In this document: positions 6,145 through 12,442 of the stretch, piece by piece | Layout of the letters: each line of letters starts with the position of its first letter | Position numbering within the stretch: the stretch's first letter is position 1 | DNA from: an uncultured Clostridia bacterium | GTDB taxonomy: Bacteria; Bacillota; Clostridia; Lachnospirales; Lachnospiraceae | DNA length: 12,442 nucleotides | Reading direction: 5' to 3' | NCBI GenBank assembly: GCA_946620335.1 | Contig: CAMONF010000003.1 | Coordinates: forward strand, 1 to 12,442 | The notes under the pieces: generated by a model | Told to the model about the DNA's origin: nothing | The model's input: the letters and a program-made list of their open reading frames with translations, nothing else | Databases searched by the model: none | Made by a program: the position numbers and the translations under genes

Positions 6145-7587
6145 TCAGTTATACTTTTTCCAGCTGGCCGGCGACATAAGGAGGAGCACCGGGAAGAGCT
6201 CCAGTCTCCCTGCCAGCATATTGAAAATGAGTACACACTTGGAGAAGGGCGAGAAAAACGCGAAATTGCAGGTCGGTCCGACCGCGGCAAGTCCGGGTCC
6301 GATGTTGTTGAGCGTAGCCGCCACGGCCGTAAAGGTCGTCGTAAAGTCCTGGCCGTCCACGGAAATGAGAAGGACGGTGCCCATAAAGATCATGAAATAG
6401 ATGGCAACAAAGACGTTGGTACTCCTGACTGTCTCGTGGGCAACGGACTGCCCGTCGAACTGGATCTTCTTGACGTACCTGGGATGAATGATATTGTCCA
6501 GCTCCTTCTTGATGGTCTTGATGGAAATGACGAGACGCTGGATCTTCATACCGCCGCCGGTGGAACCCGCGCAGGCGCCTATGATCATGAGGGTGACCAG
6601 GATATTCTTGGACAGAGTCGGCCACAGATCGAAGTCCGTCGTGGCGTACCCGGTGGTGGTGATGATCGTGCCCACCTGGAAGGCCGCATGGCGAAGGGTC
6701 TCCTCAAAGGTTCCGTAGTAGCCCCGCAGATTAATGGTGATGACGGCAATGGCTGCCACGATAATGCAGATGTAGGCCCTGACTTCCGTCATCTTGACGG
6801 CCTGCTTGAATTTTTTGGCAAGGATATAGAAATAGAACTGGAAGTTGATGCCGCAGGCGATCATGAAGAAGGTGGTGATATTCTGGAGAGCCGGTGAATA
6901 GGACATGTAGGAGTCATTCTTCACGCCGAAGCCACCGGTGCCTACCGTGCCGAAGGTATGGCAGGCCGCCTCAAAGAAAGGCATACCGAAAATGGTCAGC
7001 AGCGCGCATTCCACGACGGTGATGGCAATGTAGATGCCGTAGAGAATGGCCGCCGTGTCCCGGATCCTGGGCACGAATTTGCCCACAACCGGGCCCGGGC
7101 TCTCCGCCTTCAGCAAATTGAAGGTGCTGCCGCCCAGAAGAGGTACCACCGCCAGCATGAAGACGAAAATACCCATACCGCCGACCCAGTGGGTAAAGCT
7201 GCGCCAGATCAGGGAGCAGTGATTCAGGTTCTCCACAGCCGGAAGTACGGAAGACCCGGTCGTCGTAAATCCGGAGACCGTCTCGAAGACCGCGTCCAGA
7301 TAGCTGGGAATATCCCCGCAGAGGGTGAACGGTATGGCACCCACCAGAGACATGACAAGCCAGGCCAGGGCGACGACCACGAAGCCCTCCCGGGCGTAGA
7401 CCCTGGTGTTCTTCGGTTTGCGGATCGTCATGGCAAAACCAAGCACCAGCGCAAGGCCTGCCGCCAGCAGGAAGAACCAGCCGGCGCTCTCCCGGTAAAT
7501 GAGAGCCGTGAGACAGGGCACAAGCAGGAGCACACTCTCAATCTTGAGAATCCACCCCAGGATATATACAACCATCTTGTAGTTCAT
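6145..7587 (-). CDS. trkH: TrkH-family potassium uptake channel subunit
   Basis: Membrane pore of the Trk/Ktr potassium transporter, working with the cytosolic regulator encoded just upstream (trkA). The chosen protein has 480 residues, the usual TrkH length. Four pore-loop filters can be seen: VSGFTTTGSS (104-113), FGTVGTGGFG (212-221), GTIITTTGYAT (306-316) and LNNIGPGL (426-433). GACAGSTGGGMK (337-348) is the conserved intramembrane gating-loop segment, and the C-terminus NMLAGRLELFPVLLL is family-typical. An in-frame ATG at 7620 would add 11 polar residues, but GGAGG lies five bases before ATG 7587, which puts the first membrane helix at the N-terminus as in relatives. The gene follows trkA by 66 bases and precedes rho by 29 bases, so the three are probably co-transcribed. 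Confidence 0.95.
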   Translation of the reverse strand: MNYKMVVYILGWILKIESVLLLVPCLTALIYRESAGWFFLLAAGLALVLGFAMTIRKPKNTRVYAREGFVVVALAWLVMSLVGAIPFTLCGDIPSYLDAVFETVSGFTTTGSSVLPAVENLNHCSLIWRSFTHWVGGMGIFVFMLAVVPLLGGSTFNLLKAESPGPVVGKFVPRIRDTAAILYGIYIAITVVECALLTIFGMPFFEAACHTFGTVGTGGFGVKNDSYMSYSPALQNITTFFMIACGINFQFYFYILAKKFKQAVKMTEVRAYICIIVAAIAVITINLRGYYGTFEETLRHAAFQVGTIITTTGYATTDFDLWPTLSKNILVTLMIIGACAGSTGGGMKIQRLVISIKTIKKELDNIIHPRYVKKIQFDGQSVAHETVRSTNVFVAIYFMIFMGTVLLISVDGQDFTTTFTAVAATLNNIGPGLAAVGPTCNFAFFSPFSKCVLIFNMLAGRLELFPVLLLMSPASWKKYN

Positions 7588-7653
7588 GAAAACCTCCAGG
7601 CCGGGGCCGTACTCCCGCATTGACAGGCAGGAGTCCTCCGGCAGTCATCATTA

Positions 7654-9018
7654 TTATTCCAGAATGTCGTCGATGCTCTTGAGTCTCTCCTTGCGGAAGG
7701 CGACCACGACGACAGAATCCCCCGCCTCCAGGGTATCAGAGCCCGACGGCGTAATGAGCTTGCCCTGACGGTAAATCTTGCCGATCAGGATGTTCTTCTT
7801 CATATGCAGGTTCTGGATGGGGATGCCGGCCACCCTTGTGCGGTCCCGGATCACGAACTCCAGGACCTCCACTTCCTTGTTGGCCAGCTTGTAGAGGTTC
7901 TCCATGTCACTGCCCTCGGAGGCCTGCATGGAGCGGACGAACTGGAGAATATAGTCGGCCGTGATGTCCTTGGGATTGACGACCGAGCCCAGATTCAGGC
8001 TGTCGATAACGCTGGTGAAGGTAATCTTGGCGATCTTGGTGACCACCTTGGTGTTGTTGCGGGACTTGGCCTGAGCAAAAAGTCCCAGCATGATGTTCTG
8101 CTCGTCGATACCGGTCAGGGCCGTAAAGCCGCTCACGTCCTCGAGACCCTCCTCCATGAGAAGCTCCTCGTTGGTCCCGTCGCCCTCGATGATCTCTGCC
8201 CTGGGCAGAAGGTCGGAAAGGGTCTCGCACCGGGCTCTGTCCTTCTCGATGATCTTGACCCCGATGCCGTCCTCGATCAACTTGCGGGCCAGATAATAGG
8301 TGATGGTGCCGCCGCCCACGATGAGGACGTTGCCGATCCGGTTGCTGATGATGCCGATCCGGCGGAGGAAGTCATTGGCCTGGCCCTGGCTGGCGATGAT
8401 GGACATGATATCTCCCGCCTCGGCCACAAAGGTGCCGGAGGGGATAAAGACCTGGTTGCCTCTCTTCACGACGCAGACCAGGACGTCGCAGCCCAGCGTC
8501 GAACGGATATAGGAGAGCTGACGGCCGGCCAGCACACTGCCCGCTCCCAGGCGGAAGGTCAGGAGCTCGACGTGTCCCTTGGCGAAGGTCTCAATGCTGA
8601 TTGCTGAGGGGAAACGGAAAATGCGGGCAATCTCGTTGGCTGCTGCCATTTCCGGGTTAATGATCATGGCGATGCCGAAGCCCTTCATCAGGAAATCCAC
8701 CTCAGAGCTGTAGATGGGATTCCGGACACGGGCGATGGTCTTGACGTTGGCCGCCCGGCTGCCGATCAGGCAGCACAGGAGGTTGCGCTCATCGGAATCG
8801 GTGACCGCGATCAACAGGTCCGCATACTCGATGCCGGCCTCCTGAAGGGTATTGTAGCTTGTCCCATCACCTTCCATGGCCAGAACATCGTAGCTTGAGG
8901 CGATATTCTGAAGCCGGTCGCCGTTGCGGTCAATAACGGTCACGTCATACCCTTCGTTGCAGAGCTGCGTGGCGATATTGTACCCAACCTTGCCGCAGCC
9001 GACGATAATTACTCTCAT
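7654..9018 (-). CDS. trkA: Trk system potassium uptake regulatory protein TrkA
   Basis: Peripheral cytosolic subunit that binds nucleotides (NAD(H), ATP/ADP) and gates TrkH. At 454 residues it is the double-length form with two RCK_N/RCK_C pairs. The first Rossmann domain (1-120) has GCGKVG at 7-12 and the acidic end of strand two at D30. The first RCK_C lies around 140-220. The second Rossmann domain (228-345) has GGGTIT at 235-240, where the third glycine of GxGxxG is replaced, so this site may bind differently. The second RCK_C is at 370-454. ATG 9018 has GGAGG eight bases upstream. In front lies a 160-base leader after tRNA-Leu with an intrinsic terminator (9049-9069) but no convincing promoter downstream of it. 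RCK_C domains of some Firmicutes potassium systems bind c-di-AMP; whether this one does is unknown. Confidence 0.95.
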   Translation of the reverse strand: MRVIIVGCGKVGYNIATQLCNEGYDVTVIDRNGDRLQNIASSYDVLAMEGDGTSYNTLQEAGIEYADLLIAVTDSDERNLLCCLIGSRAANVKTIARVRNPIYSSEVDFLMKGFGIAMIINPEMAAANEIARIFRFPSAISIETFAKGHVELLTFRLGAGSVLAGRQLSYIRSTLGCDVLVCVVKRGNQVFIPSGTFVAEAGDIMSIIASQGQANDFLRRIGIISNRIGNVLIVGGGTITYYLARKLIEDGIGVKIIEKDRARCETLSDLLPRAEIIEGDGTNEELLMEEGLEDVSGFTALTGIDEQNIMLGLFAQAKSRNNTKVVTKIAKITFTSVIDSLNLGSVVNPKDITADYILQFVRSMQASEGSDMENLYKLANKEVEVLEFVIRDRTRVAGIPIQNLHMKKNILIGKIYRQGKLITPSGSDTLEAGDSVVVVAFRKERLKSIDDILE

Positions 9019-9048
9019 CTTTTTATCCTCCAGGAAAATAAAAACAGG

Positions 9049-9069
9049 AAAAAGACTGCTCGCGCAGTC
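9049..9069 (-). terminator. Intrinsic terminator just upstream of trkA
   Basis: GACTGC pairs with GCAGTC around a GCGA (GNRA) tetraloop, followed directly by TTTTT and more T-rich sequence on the minus strand. It ends 14 bases before the GGAGG of trkA. It could simply end the tRNA-Leu transcript, but its position against the ribosome binding site makes a regulated terminator possible. Confidence 0.8.
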
Positions 9070-9178
9070 ACACCAAATAGACTGTCCGGCCGGCTAAAAA
9101 CAGTTCCGCCAGACAGCTGCAAAAAGCCCAGATAAAATCAATAAAAAGCGGGGCAAAATAATGAGTAGATAAAAGCAG
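9049..9178 (-). promoter_or_regulatory. Structured leader between tRNA-Leu and trkA, candidate attenuator
   Basis: Minus-strand RNA can form a 9-bp hairpin CTGTCTGGC/GCCGGACAG (9116-9108 with 9090-9082). Next comes the terminator stem GACTGC-GCGA-GCAGTC. CAGTC at 9084-9080 can instead pair with GACTG at 9069-9065, which overlaps the first hairpin by three bases and removes the 5' arm of the terminator. That is the topology of a terminator/antiterminator switch. The antiterminator is only 5 bp, and I do not recognise a known riboswitch, including the ydaO c-di-AMP class. A weak promoter-like TTGCCC/TATCTG pair near 9154-9127 is not convincing. Confidence 0.35.
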
Positions 9179-9260
9179 TGCGGCTGGTGGGATTTGAACC
9201 CACACGCCCGGGAGCACAGGAACCTAAATCCTGCGCGTCTGCCAATTCCGCCACAGCCGC
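9179..9260 (-). tRNA. tRNA-Leu (anticodon UAG)
   Basis: Acceptor stem GCGGCTG/CAGCCGC, anticodon stem CAGGA/TCCTG with loop TTTAGGT (anticodon TAG, reads CUA and other CUN codons), a long class II variable arm as required for leucine, and T-loop GGTTCAAATCC. The discriminator A is at 9179. CCA is not encoded (ACTG follows), so it must be added after transcription. Length is 82 bases without CCA. It has its own strong promoter at 9279-9308. Confidence 0.97.
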
Positions 9261-9278
9261 ATGCATACATACGATGTG

Positions 9279-9308
9279 AATATAACACATCTGATGGCTT
9301 GTTATCAA
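9279..9308 (-). promoter_or_regulatory. Strong sigma-A promoter for tRNA-Leu
   Basis: On the minus strand TTGATA (9308-9303, five of six) is followed by an 18-base spacer and TATATT (9284-9279, five of six), with TG one base before the -10. The predicted start is near 9272, giving a leader of about 12 bases before the mature tRNA 5' end. Read-through from here is the nearest visible source of trkA-trkH-rho transcripts. Confidence 0.8.
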
Positions 9309-9330
9309 GGGGATTATTTTAGCCCGGCAA

Positions 9331-9407
9331 AAGTGGGAATCAGGGACGGTTCCTTTTCCCAGTTTTCTTTGAAAACTGGGAAAAGGAACCGTCCCTGATT
9401 CCCACTT
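9331..9407. repeat. Perfect 37-bp inverted repeat (palindromic element, copy 2)
   Basis: Arms 9331-9367 and 9371-9407 are exact reverse complements, separated by TTT. The core AGGGACGGTTCCTTTTCCCA resembles the arm of the element at 2585-2634. Read on the minus strand the stem is followed by TTTTGCC, so it could terminate the pentose operon after rpe. A stem this long and flawless is far beyond what a terminator needs and suggests a mobile or REP-like palindrome. It lies between the rpe stop and the tRNA-Leu promoter. Confidence 0.9.
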
Positions 9408-9443
9408 ATCTCCAGGAAAGAAGGACGTGCCTCTTTCCCAGAT
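9408..9443 (-). terminator. Second hairpin abutting the long palindrome, downstream of rpe
   Basis: On the minus strand ATCT-G-GGAAAGAGG pairs with CTTCTTTCC-TGG-AGAT around CACGTC: 9 bp with one G-U, an asymmetric internal loop, then 4 bp. It ends exactly where the 37-bp palindrome begins and has no T-run of its own. It may protect the 3' end of the rpe mRNA or be part of the neighbouring element; its role is unknown. Confidence 0.45.
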
Positions 9444-9455
9444 TCTTCACTCAAG

Positions 9456-10127
9456 TCACTTATGCGCCGCATCCCATTCCCTGAAATGCTCCGCAAAATC
9501 CTTCGTGTTGGCGCCCACATCGCCGGCGTAGACCGCAGACCCCGCCACAATCACGTTGGCGCCGGCCTCAAGAACCACGTCCACGTTGTCCCGCTTGATG
9601 CCGCCGTCCACCTCGATATCGGTGTCAAGGCCGGCAGCCCGGAACATGGCTCTCGCCTGGGCAATCCGCTCGGTGGAGGCCGGAATGTACTTCTGGCCTC
9701 CAAAGCCCGGCTCCACAGTCATGATGAGAAGCAGGTCCAGCCTGTGGATAAACGGCTCGATCACGCTGGCCGGTGCCCCCGGCTTGATGGCCATTCCCAC
9801 CTTCTTGCCCGTCTCCTCGATGGCCGCGATGCAGGCACCGGAATCGGAGGTGGCCTCATAGTGGAAGGTGATCAGATCGGCGCCGCAGTCCGCGATACCG
9901 CGGATCTTGCGTTCGGGATTCACCACCATGAGGTGGACGTCGAAGAAGAGGTCAGACCGCTTCCGGATCGACTTGATGACCGGATTTCCGAAGGAAATAT
10001 TCGGCACGAAGGTGCCGTCCATCACATCTATATGCGCCCAGGTGGCTCCGCCCCTGGCGGTCTCAGCCATCTGCTCGCCAAGGATGTTGAAGTCGGCGGA
10101 TAAAATAGATGGGGCGAACTTGATCAT
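9456..10127 (-). CDS. rpe: Ribulose-phosphate 3-epimerase
   Basis: Interconverts D-ribulose 5-phosphate and D-xylulose 5-phosphate in the cytosol. It is 223 residues, a standard TIM barrel for the family. Metal and catalytic residues are in place: HIDVMDG (32-38, His32 and catalytic Asp34), DVHLMV (63-68, His65) and the second catalytic Asp in VDGGI (173-177). VEPGFGGQ (138-145) is the phosphate-side loop. The start ATG overlaps the transketolase C-subunit stop as ATGA, with AAGGAG eleven bases upstream, so translation is likely coupled. It is the last gene of the pentose operon and is followed by two hairpins. Confidence 0.96.
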   Translation of the reverse strand: MIKFAPSILSADFNILGEQMAETARGGATWAHIDVMDGTFVPNISFGNPVIKSIRKRSDLFFDVHLMVVNPERKIRGIADCGADLITFHYEATSDSGACIAAIEETGKKVGMAIKPGAPASVIEPFIHRLDLLLIMTVEPGFGGQKYIPASTERIAQARAMFRAAGLDTDIEVDGGIKRDNVDVVLEAGANVIVAGSAVYAGDVGANTKDFAEHFREWDAAHK

Positions 10128-11074
10128 TTTGTCACGAACTCCTTGATCTGCTCATAGACGCCCTGGCCGTCCAGCTTGTACTTCTTCAGAAGCTCGCCGG
10201 CAGGTCCGGACTCACCGAACCGGTCCCTGACACCGATGCGATAGAGCGGGGTCGGGCACTTCTCAGCAAGGCACTCAGCAACAGCGCCGCCGAGGCCGCC
10301 GATGATGCTGTGCTCTTCCGCTGTCACGACCTTGCCGGTCTTCTTGGCGGAGGCAACGATCAGGTCGTCGTCCAGGGGCTTGATGGTGCAGATGTTGATG
10401 ACTTCGGCGCTGATGCCCTCGGCAGCCAGCTTGTCAGCGGCTTCCAGAGCGGAGGCGACACAGAGGCCGTTGGCCACGACAGTGACGTCGGTGCCTTCGC
10501 GAAGGATGGCGCCCTTGCCGATTTCGAACTTATAGTCGTCGCCGAAGACGACCGGGACAGCCGCGCGGCCGAACCGGATGTAGACCGGGCCGACATAGTC
10601 CAGGGCAGCCTTGACTGCCATTCTGGCCTCGGTGTCGTCAGCCGGGCACATAACGACCATGCCCGGAATCATGCGCATCAGGGCAAGGTCCTCGAGGCAC
10701 TGGTGGGAAGCACCGTCCTCACCGACGGAGATACCGGCATGGGTGGCGCCGATCTTGACGTTCAGGTGGGGATAGCCGATGGAGTTCCTGACCTGCTCGT
10801 AAGCACGGCCGGCAGCGAACATGGCGAAGGTGCTGGCGAAGGGGATCAGGCCTGTGGTGGACAGACCGGCAGCGATGCCCATCATATTGGACTCAGCGAT
10901 GCCGCAGTTGATGAAACGGTCCGGATAAGCCTTCTTGAAAACGCCTGTCTTGGTGGCGTTGGAGAGGTCGGCATCCAGGACTACCAGATTCGGGTACTCT
11001 TCAGCGAGATCGCGAAGGGCCTCGCCATAGCTCTGTCTTGTAGCGATTTTCTTAACGTCAGCCAATTTCCTCAC
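10124..11074 (-). CDS. Transketolase, C-terminal subunit
   Basis: Second half of a split transketolase, supplying the pyrimidine-binding and C-terminal domains; it must assemble with the N-terminal subunit to be active. It is about 316 residues. INCGIAESNMMGIAAG (near 56-71) contains the Glu that activates the TPP aminopyrimidine. IGATHAGISVGEDGASHQ follows, then IRFGR, and the C-terminal domain has the EEHSIIGGLGG motif (near 254-263). The start is uncertain because there is no ATG. Candidates are TTG 11077, GTG 11074 (AAGG four bases upstream, preferred) and TTG 11065, which would give the natural-looking MADVKKIATRQSYGEAL but has its GAGG only three bases away. With GTG 11074 the gene overlaps the N-subunit by 17 bases. 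It overlaps rpe by 4 bases. Confidence 0.94.
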   Translation of the reverse strand: MRKLADVKKIATRQSYGEALRDLAEEYPNLVVLDADLSNATKTGVFKKAYPDRFINCGIAESNMMGIAAGLSTTGLIPFASTFAMFAAGRAYEQVRNSIGYPHLNVKIGATHAGISVGEDGASHQCLEDLALMRMIPGMVVMCPADDTEARMAVKAALDYVGPVYIRFGRAAVPVVFGDDYKFEIGKGAILREGTDVTVVANGLCVASALEAADKLAAEGISAEVINICTIKPLDDDLIVASAKKTGKVVTAEEHSIIGGLGGAVAECLAEKCPTPLYRIGVRDRFGESGPAGELLKKYKLDGQGVYEQIKEFVTK

Positions 11075-11888
11075 CAATCCTTTCCAGATCCTTCATAGCG
11101 ATCTCAAACTGCTCATCGTTGGGGGCAACGCCGTGCCATGCGACGTTGTTCTCCATGAAGGAAACGCCCTTGCCCTTGACGGTCTTGCAGACGATGGCGG
11201 TGGGCATGCCCTTGGTCTCGCGGGCCTCCTTCATAGCGGCGCGGATCTGATCAAAATCATTGCCGTCGATATTGATTACATGGAAGTTGAAAGCTTCGAA
11301 CTTCTTATCGATCGGATAGGGGTTGTTGACCTCTGTGATGGTTCCGTCGATCTGAAGGTTGTTGTTGTCCACGATGACGACCAGGTTGTCCAGCTTCTTG
11401 GCGCCGGCGAACATGGCAGCCTCCCAGACCTGGCCTTCCTCAAGCTCGCCGTCGCCCAGGAGGGTGTAGACGCGGAAGTCCTTGTTCTGGATCTTGGCAC
11501 CCTTGGCCATACCGCAGGCCACGGAAATGCCCTGGCCCAGAGAACCGGAGGACATGTCGATGCCGGGCAGATACTGCATGGAGGGATGGCCCTGGAGACG
11601 GGCGCCGGTGTGGCGGAGGGTCGGAATCTCTTCCTTGGGGAAATAACCTCTCTCAGCCATGACACCGTAGAGGCCCGGCGCCGTGTGGCCCTTGGAGAGC
11701 ACGAAACGGTCGCGGTCCGGGTTGGTGGGATCGGCGGGATCGATGTTCATTTCCTCAAAATAGAGGTATGTGAAGATGTCTGCTGCGGAGAGAGATCCGC
11801 CCGGATGTCCGGCCTTGGCAGAATGGGTGCCAATGATGATCATCTTGCGGACCTCATTGGCATGGTATCTTAACTCTTTGTTGTTCAC
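11058..11888 (-). CDS. Transketolase, N-terminal subunit
   Basis: First half of a split transketolase, carrying the TPP pyrophosphate-binding domain; 276 residues. With its partner it moves two-carbon units between ketose and aldose phosphates, using xylulose 5-phosphate as donor. The TPP motif runs from GDGELEEGQ (145-153) to IVDNNN (172-177). Conserved histidines lie in AGHPGG (26-31), SKGHT (65-69) and LQGHPS (98-103), and the SSGSLGQG loop is at 113-120. It starts with GTG 11888, overlapping the epimerase stop as GTGA, with GGAGG six bases upstream. Split transketolases are normal in Clostridia and Archaea, so this is not a broken gene. Confidence 0.95.
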   Translation of the reverse strand: MNNKELRYHANEVRKMIIIGTHSAKAGHPGGSLSAADIFTYLYFEEMNIDPADPTNPDRDRFVLSKGHTAPGLYGVMAERGYFPKEEIPTLRHTGARLQGHPSMQYLPGIDMSSGSLGQGISVACGMAKGAKIQNKDFRVYTLLGDGELEEGQVWEAAMFAGAKKLDNLVVIVDNNNLQIDGTITEVNNPYPIDKKFEAFNFHVINIDGNDFDQIRAAMKEARETKGMPTAIVCKTVKGKGVSFMENNVAWHGVAPNDEQFEIAMKDLERIGEEIG

Positions 11889-12442
11889 TTTGCACCTCCC
11901 TGGCCATAGTAGGCGTTTGCACCGTGTTTTCTATAGTAATGCTTGTCCTGGAGCTCCTGGGGCGCCGGAGCGACCTTGGGATTGATGAGCTCTGTCCGGA
12001 AGGCCATCTTGGCGCACTCCTCGAGGACGACTGCATTGTGCACTGCTTCATGGGCATCCTTGCCCCAGGTGAAGGGACCATGGTTCTTGCAGAGAACGCC
12101 GGGGACCGCTTCGTAGTCCTTGCCGAGACGGGCGAACTCGTTGACGATCAGGTGGCCGGTGTTCTCCTCGTAGCCCTCGTCGATCTCTTCCGCCGTCAAA
12201 ACGCGGAGGCAGGGGATGCTGCCGTAATAGTAGTCGGCATGGGTGGTGCCATAGCAGGGAAGATCGCGTCCCGCCTGGGCCCAGCTGGTGGCATAGGAGG
12301 AGTGGGTGTGGACAACGCCACCCACATTGGGGAATGCCTTATAGATCTCAACATGGGTAGCCGTATCGGAGGAGGGTCTGTATTTGCCTTCCACGACATT
12401 GCCGTTCAGGTCCACGATGACCATGTCGTCCGGTGTAAGCAG
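11885..12442 (-). CDS. araD: L-ribulose-5-phosphate 4-epimerase (AraD/UlaF type), 5' end outside window
   Basis: Class II aldolase-fold enzyme converting L-ribulose 5-phosphate to D-xylulose 5-phosphate, the last step of L-arabinose (or L-ascorbate/L-xylulose) catabolism. The visible 185 residues align with E. coli AraD with a constant offset of 50, so about 50 N-terminal residues are missing. Zinc and catalytic residues are kept: D26 in PSSDT, HTH at 45-47, D70 in THADYYYG, H121 in CKNHGPF, and the C-terminal Tyr179 in NAYYGQ, corresponding to E. coli Asp76, His95/His97, Asp120, His171 and Tyr229. ATG 12424 is in frame but internal (LLTPDDM precedes it), so it is not the start. AraD, UlaF and SgbE cannot be told apart from sequence alone. 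Its product is the donor substrate of the transketolase encoded next. Confidence 0.9.
   Translation of the reverse strand: MLTPDDMVIVDLNGNVVEGKYRPSSDTATHVEIYKAFPNVGGVVHTHSSYATSWAQAGRDLPCYGTTHADYYYGSIPCLRVLTAEEIDEGYEENTGHLIVNEFARLGKDYEAVPGVLCKNHGPFTWGKDAHEAVHNAVVLEECAKMAFRTELINPKVAPAPQELQDKHYYRKHGANAYYGQGGAK

Noticed and set aside
9070..9178. A ydaO-type c-di-AMP riboswitch in front of trkA
   Set aside because: The stretch lacks the conserved G-rich motifs of that class as far as I can recall, and is short for it; only a generic attenuator can be argued.
9094..9288. Short minus-strand open frame spanning the tRNA-Leu gene
   Set aside because: Its translated middle (CGCGGIGRRAGFRF..., GFKSHQPH) is the tRNA sequence itself; such frames are standard tRNA artefacts.
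10124..11888. Transketolase broken by a frameshift into two pieces
   Set aside because: Each half has its own start context, a complete domain boundary and an overlapping end; split transketolase is the normal form in Clostridia.

Overview
Every protein gene and the one tRNA in this window lie on the minus strand, so transcription runs from high to low coordinates. The content is housekeeping and central metabolism of a Gram-positive anaerobe. A transketolase split into two genes, the order rho-rpmE-DUF1385-prmC-prfA, and a TrkA/TrkH potassium system point to Clostridia, most likely a fairly GC-rich Lachnospiraceae-type gut organism. That placement is inferred from gene content and protein flavour, not from a search. 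I see no phage, CRISPR, defence, insertion-sequence or biosynthetic cluster. No stretch over 300 bases lacks a gene; the longest gaps are about 190-200 bases and hold promoters, terminators, leaders and palindromes.

Region 1 (12442 to 9456) is a tightly packed pentose-phosphate operon. It holds the C-terminal 185 codons of an AraD-type L-ribulose-5-phosphate 4-epimerase, the N-terminal and C-terminal transketolase subunits, and ribulose-phosphate 3-epimerase. Neighbouring genes overlap by 4, 17 and 4 bases. Together they would make and interconvert xylulose 5-phosphate and feed it into the non-oxidative pentose phosphate pathway.

Region 2 (9455 to 9019) is intergenic. It contains a bulged hairpin, a flawless 37-bp inverted repeat, a strong sigma-A promoter, a tRNA-Leu(UAG) gene, and a structured leader ending in an intrinsic terminator 14 bases upstream of the trkA ribosome binding site. 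I see no strong promoter between that terminator and trkA, so the leader is a candidate attenuator.

Region 3 (9018 to 3116) holds trkA, trkH and rho, closely spaced. Rho is 999 residues, against about 420 in E. coli. The excess is a low-complexity segment of roughly 570 residues built from three different families of tandem repeats, with a basic block followed by an alanine-rich acidic block. This is the most distinctive feature of the window.

Region 4 (3115 to 1) starts with a promoter and a possible L31-type leader, then rpmE and its intrinsic terminator. A palindromic repeat related to the one near the tRNA follows, and then DUF1385 (yqhQ-like), prmC and prfA with overlapping ends. prfA runs off the left edge after codon 258. 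PrmC modifies the GGQ glutamine of the release factor encoded just downstream.

Three starts were moved from the longest possible reading frame because a better ribosome binding site sits at an internal start codon (prmC, rpmE, trkH). The start of the transketolase C-subunit remains uncertain.
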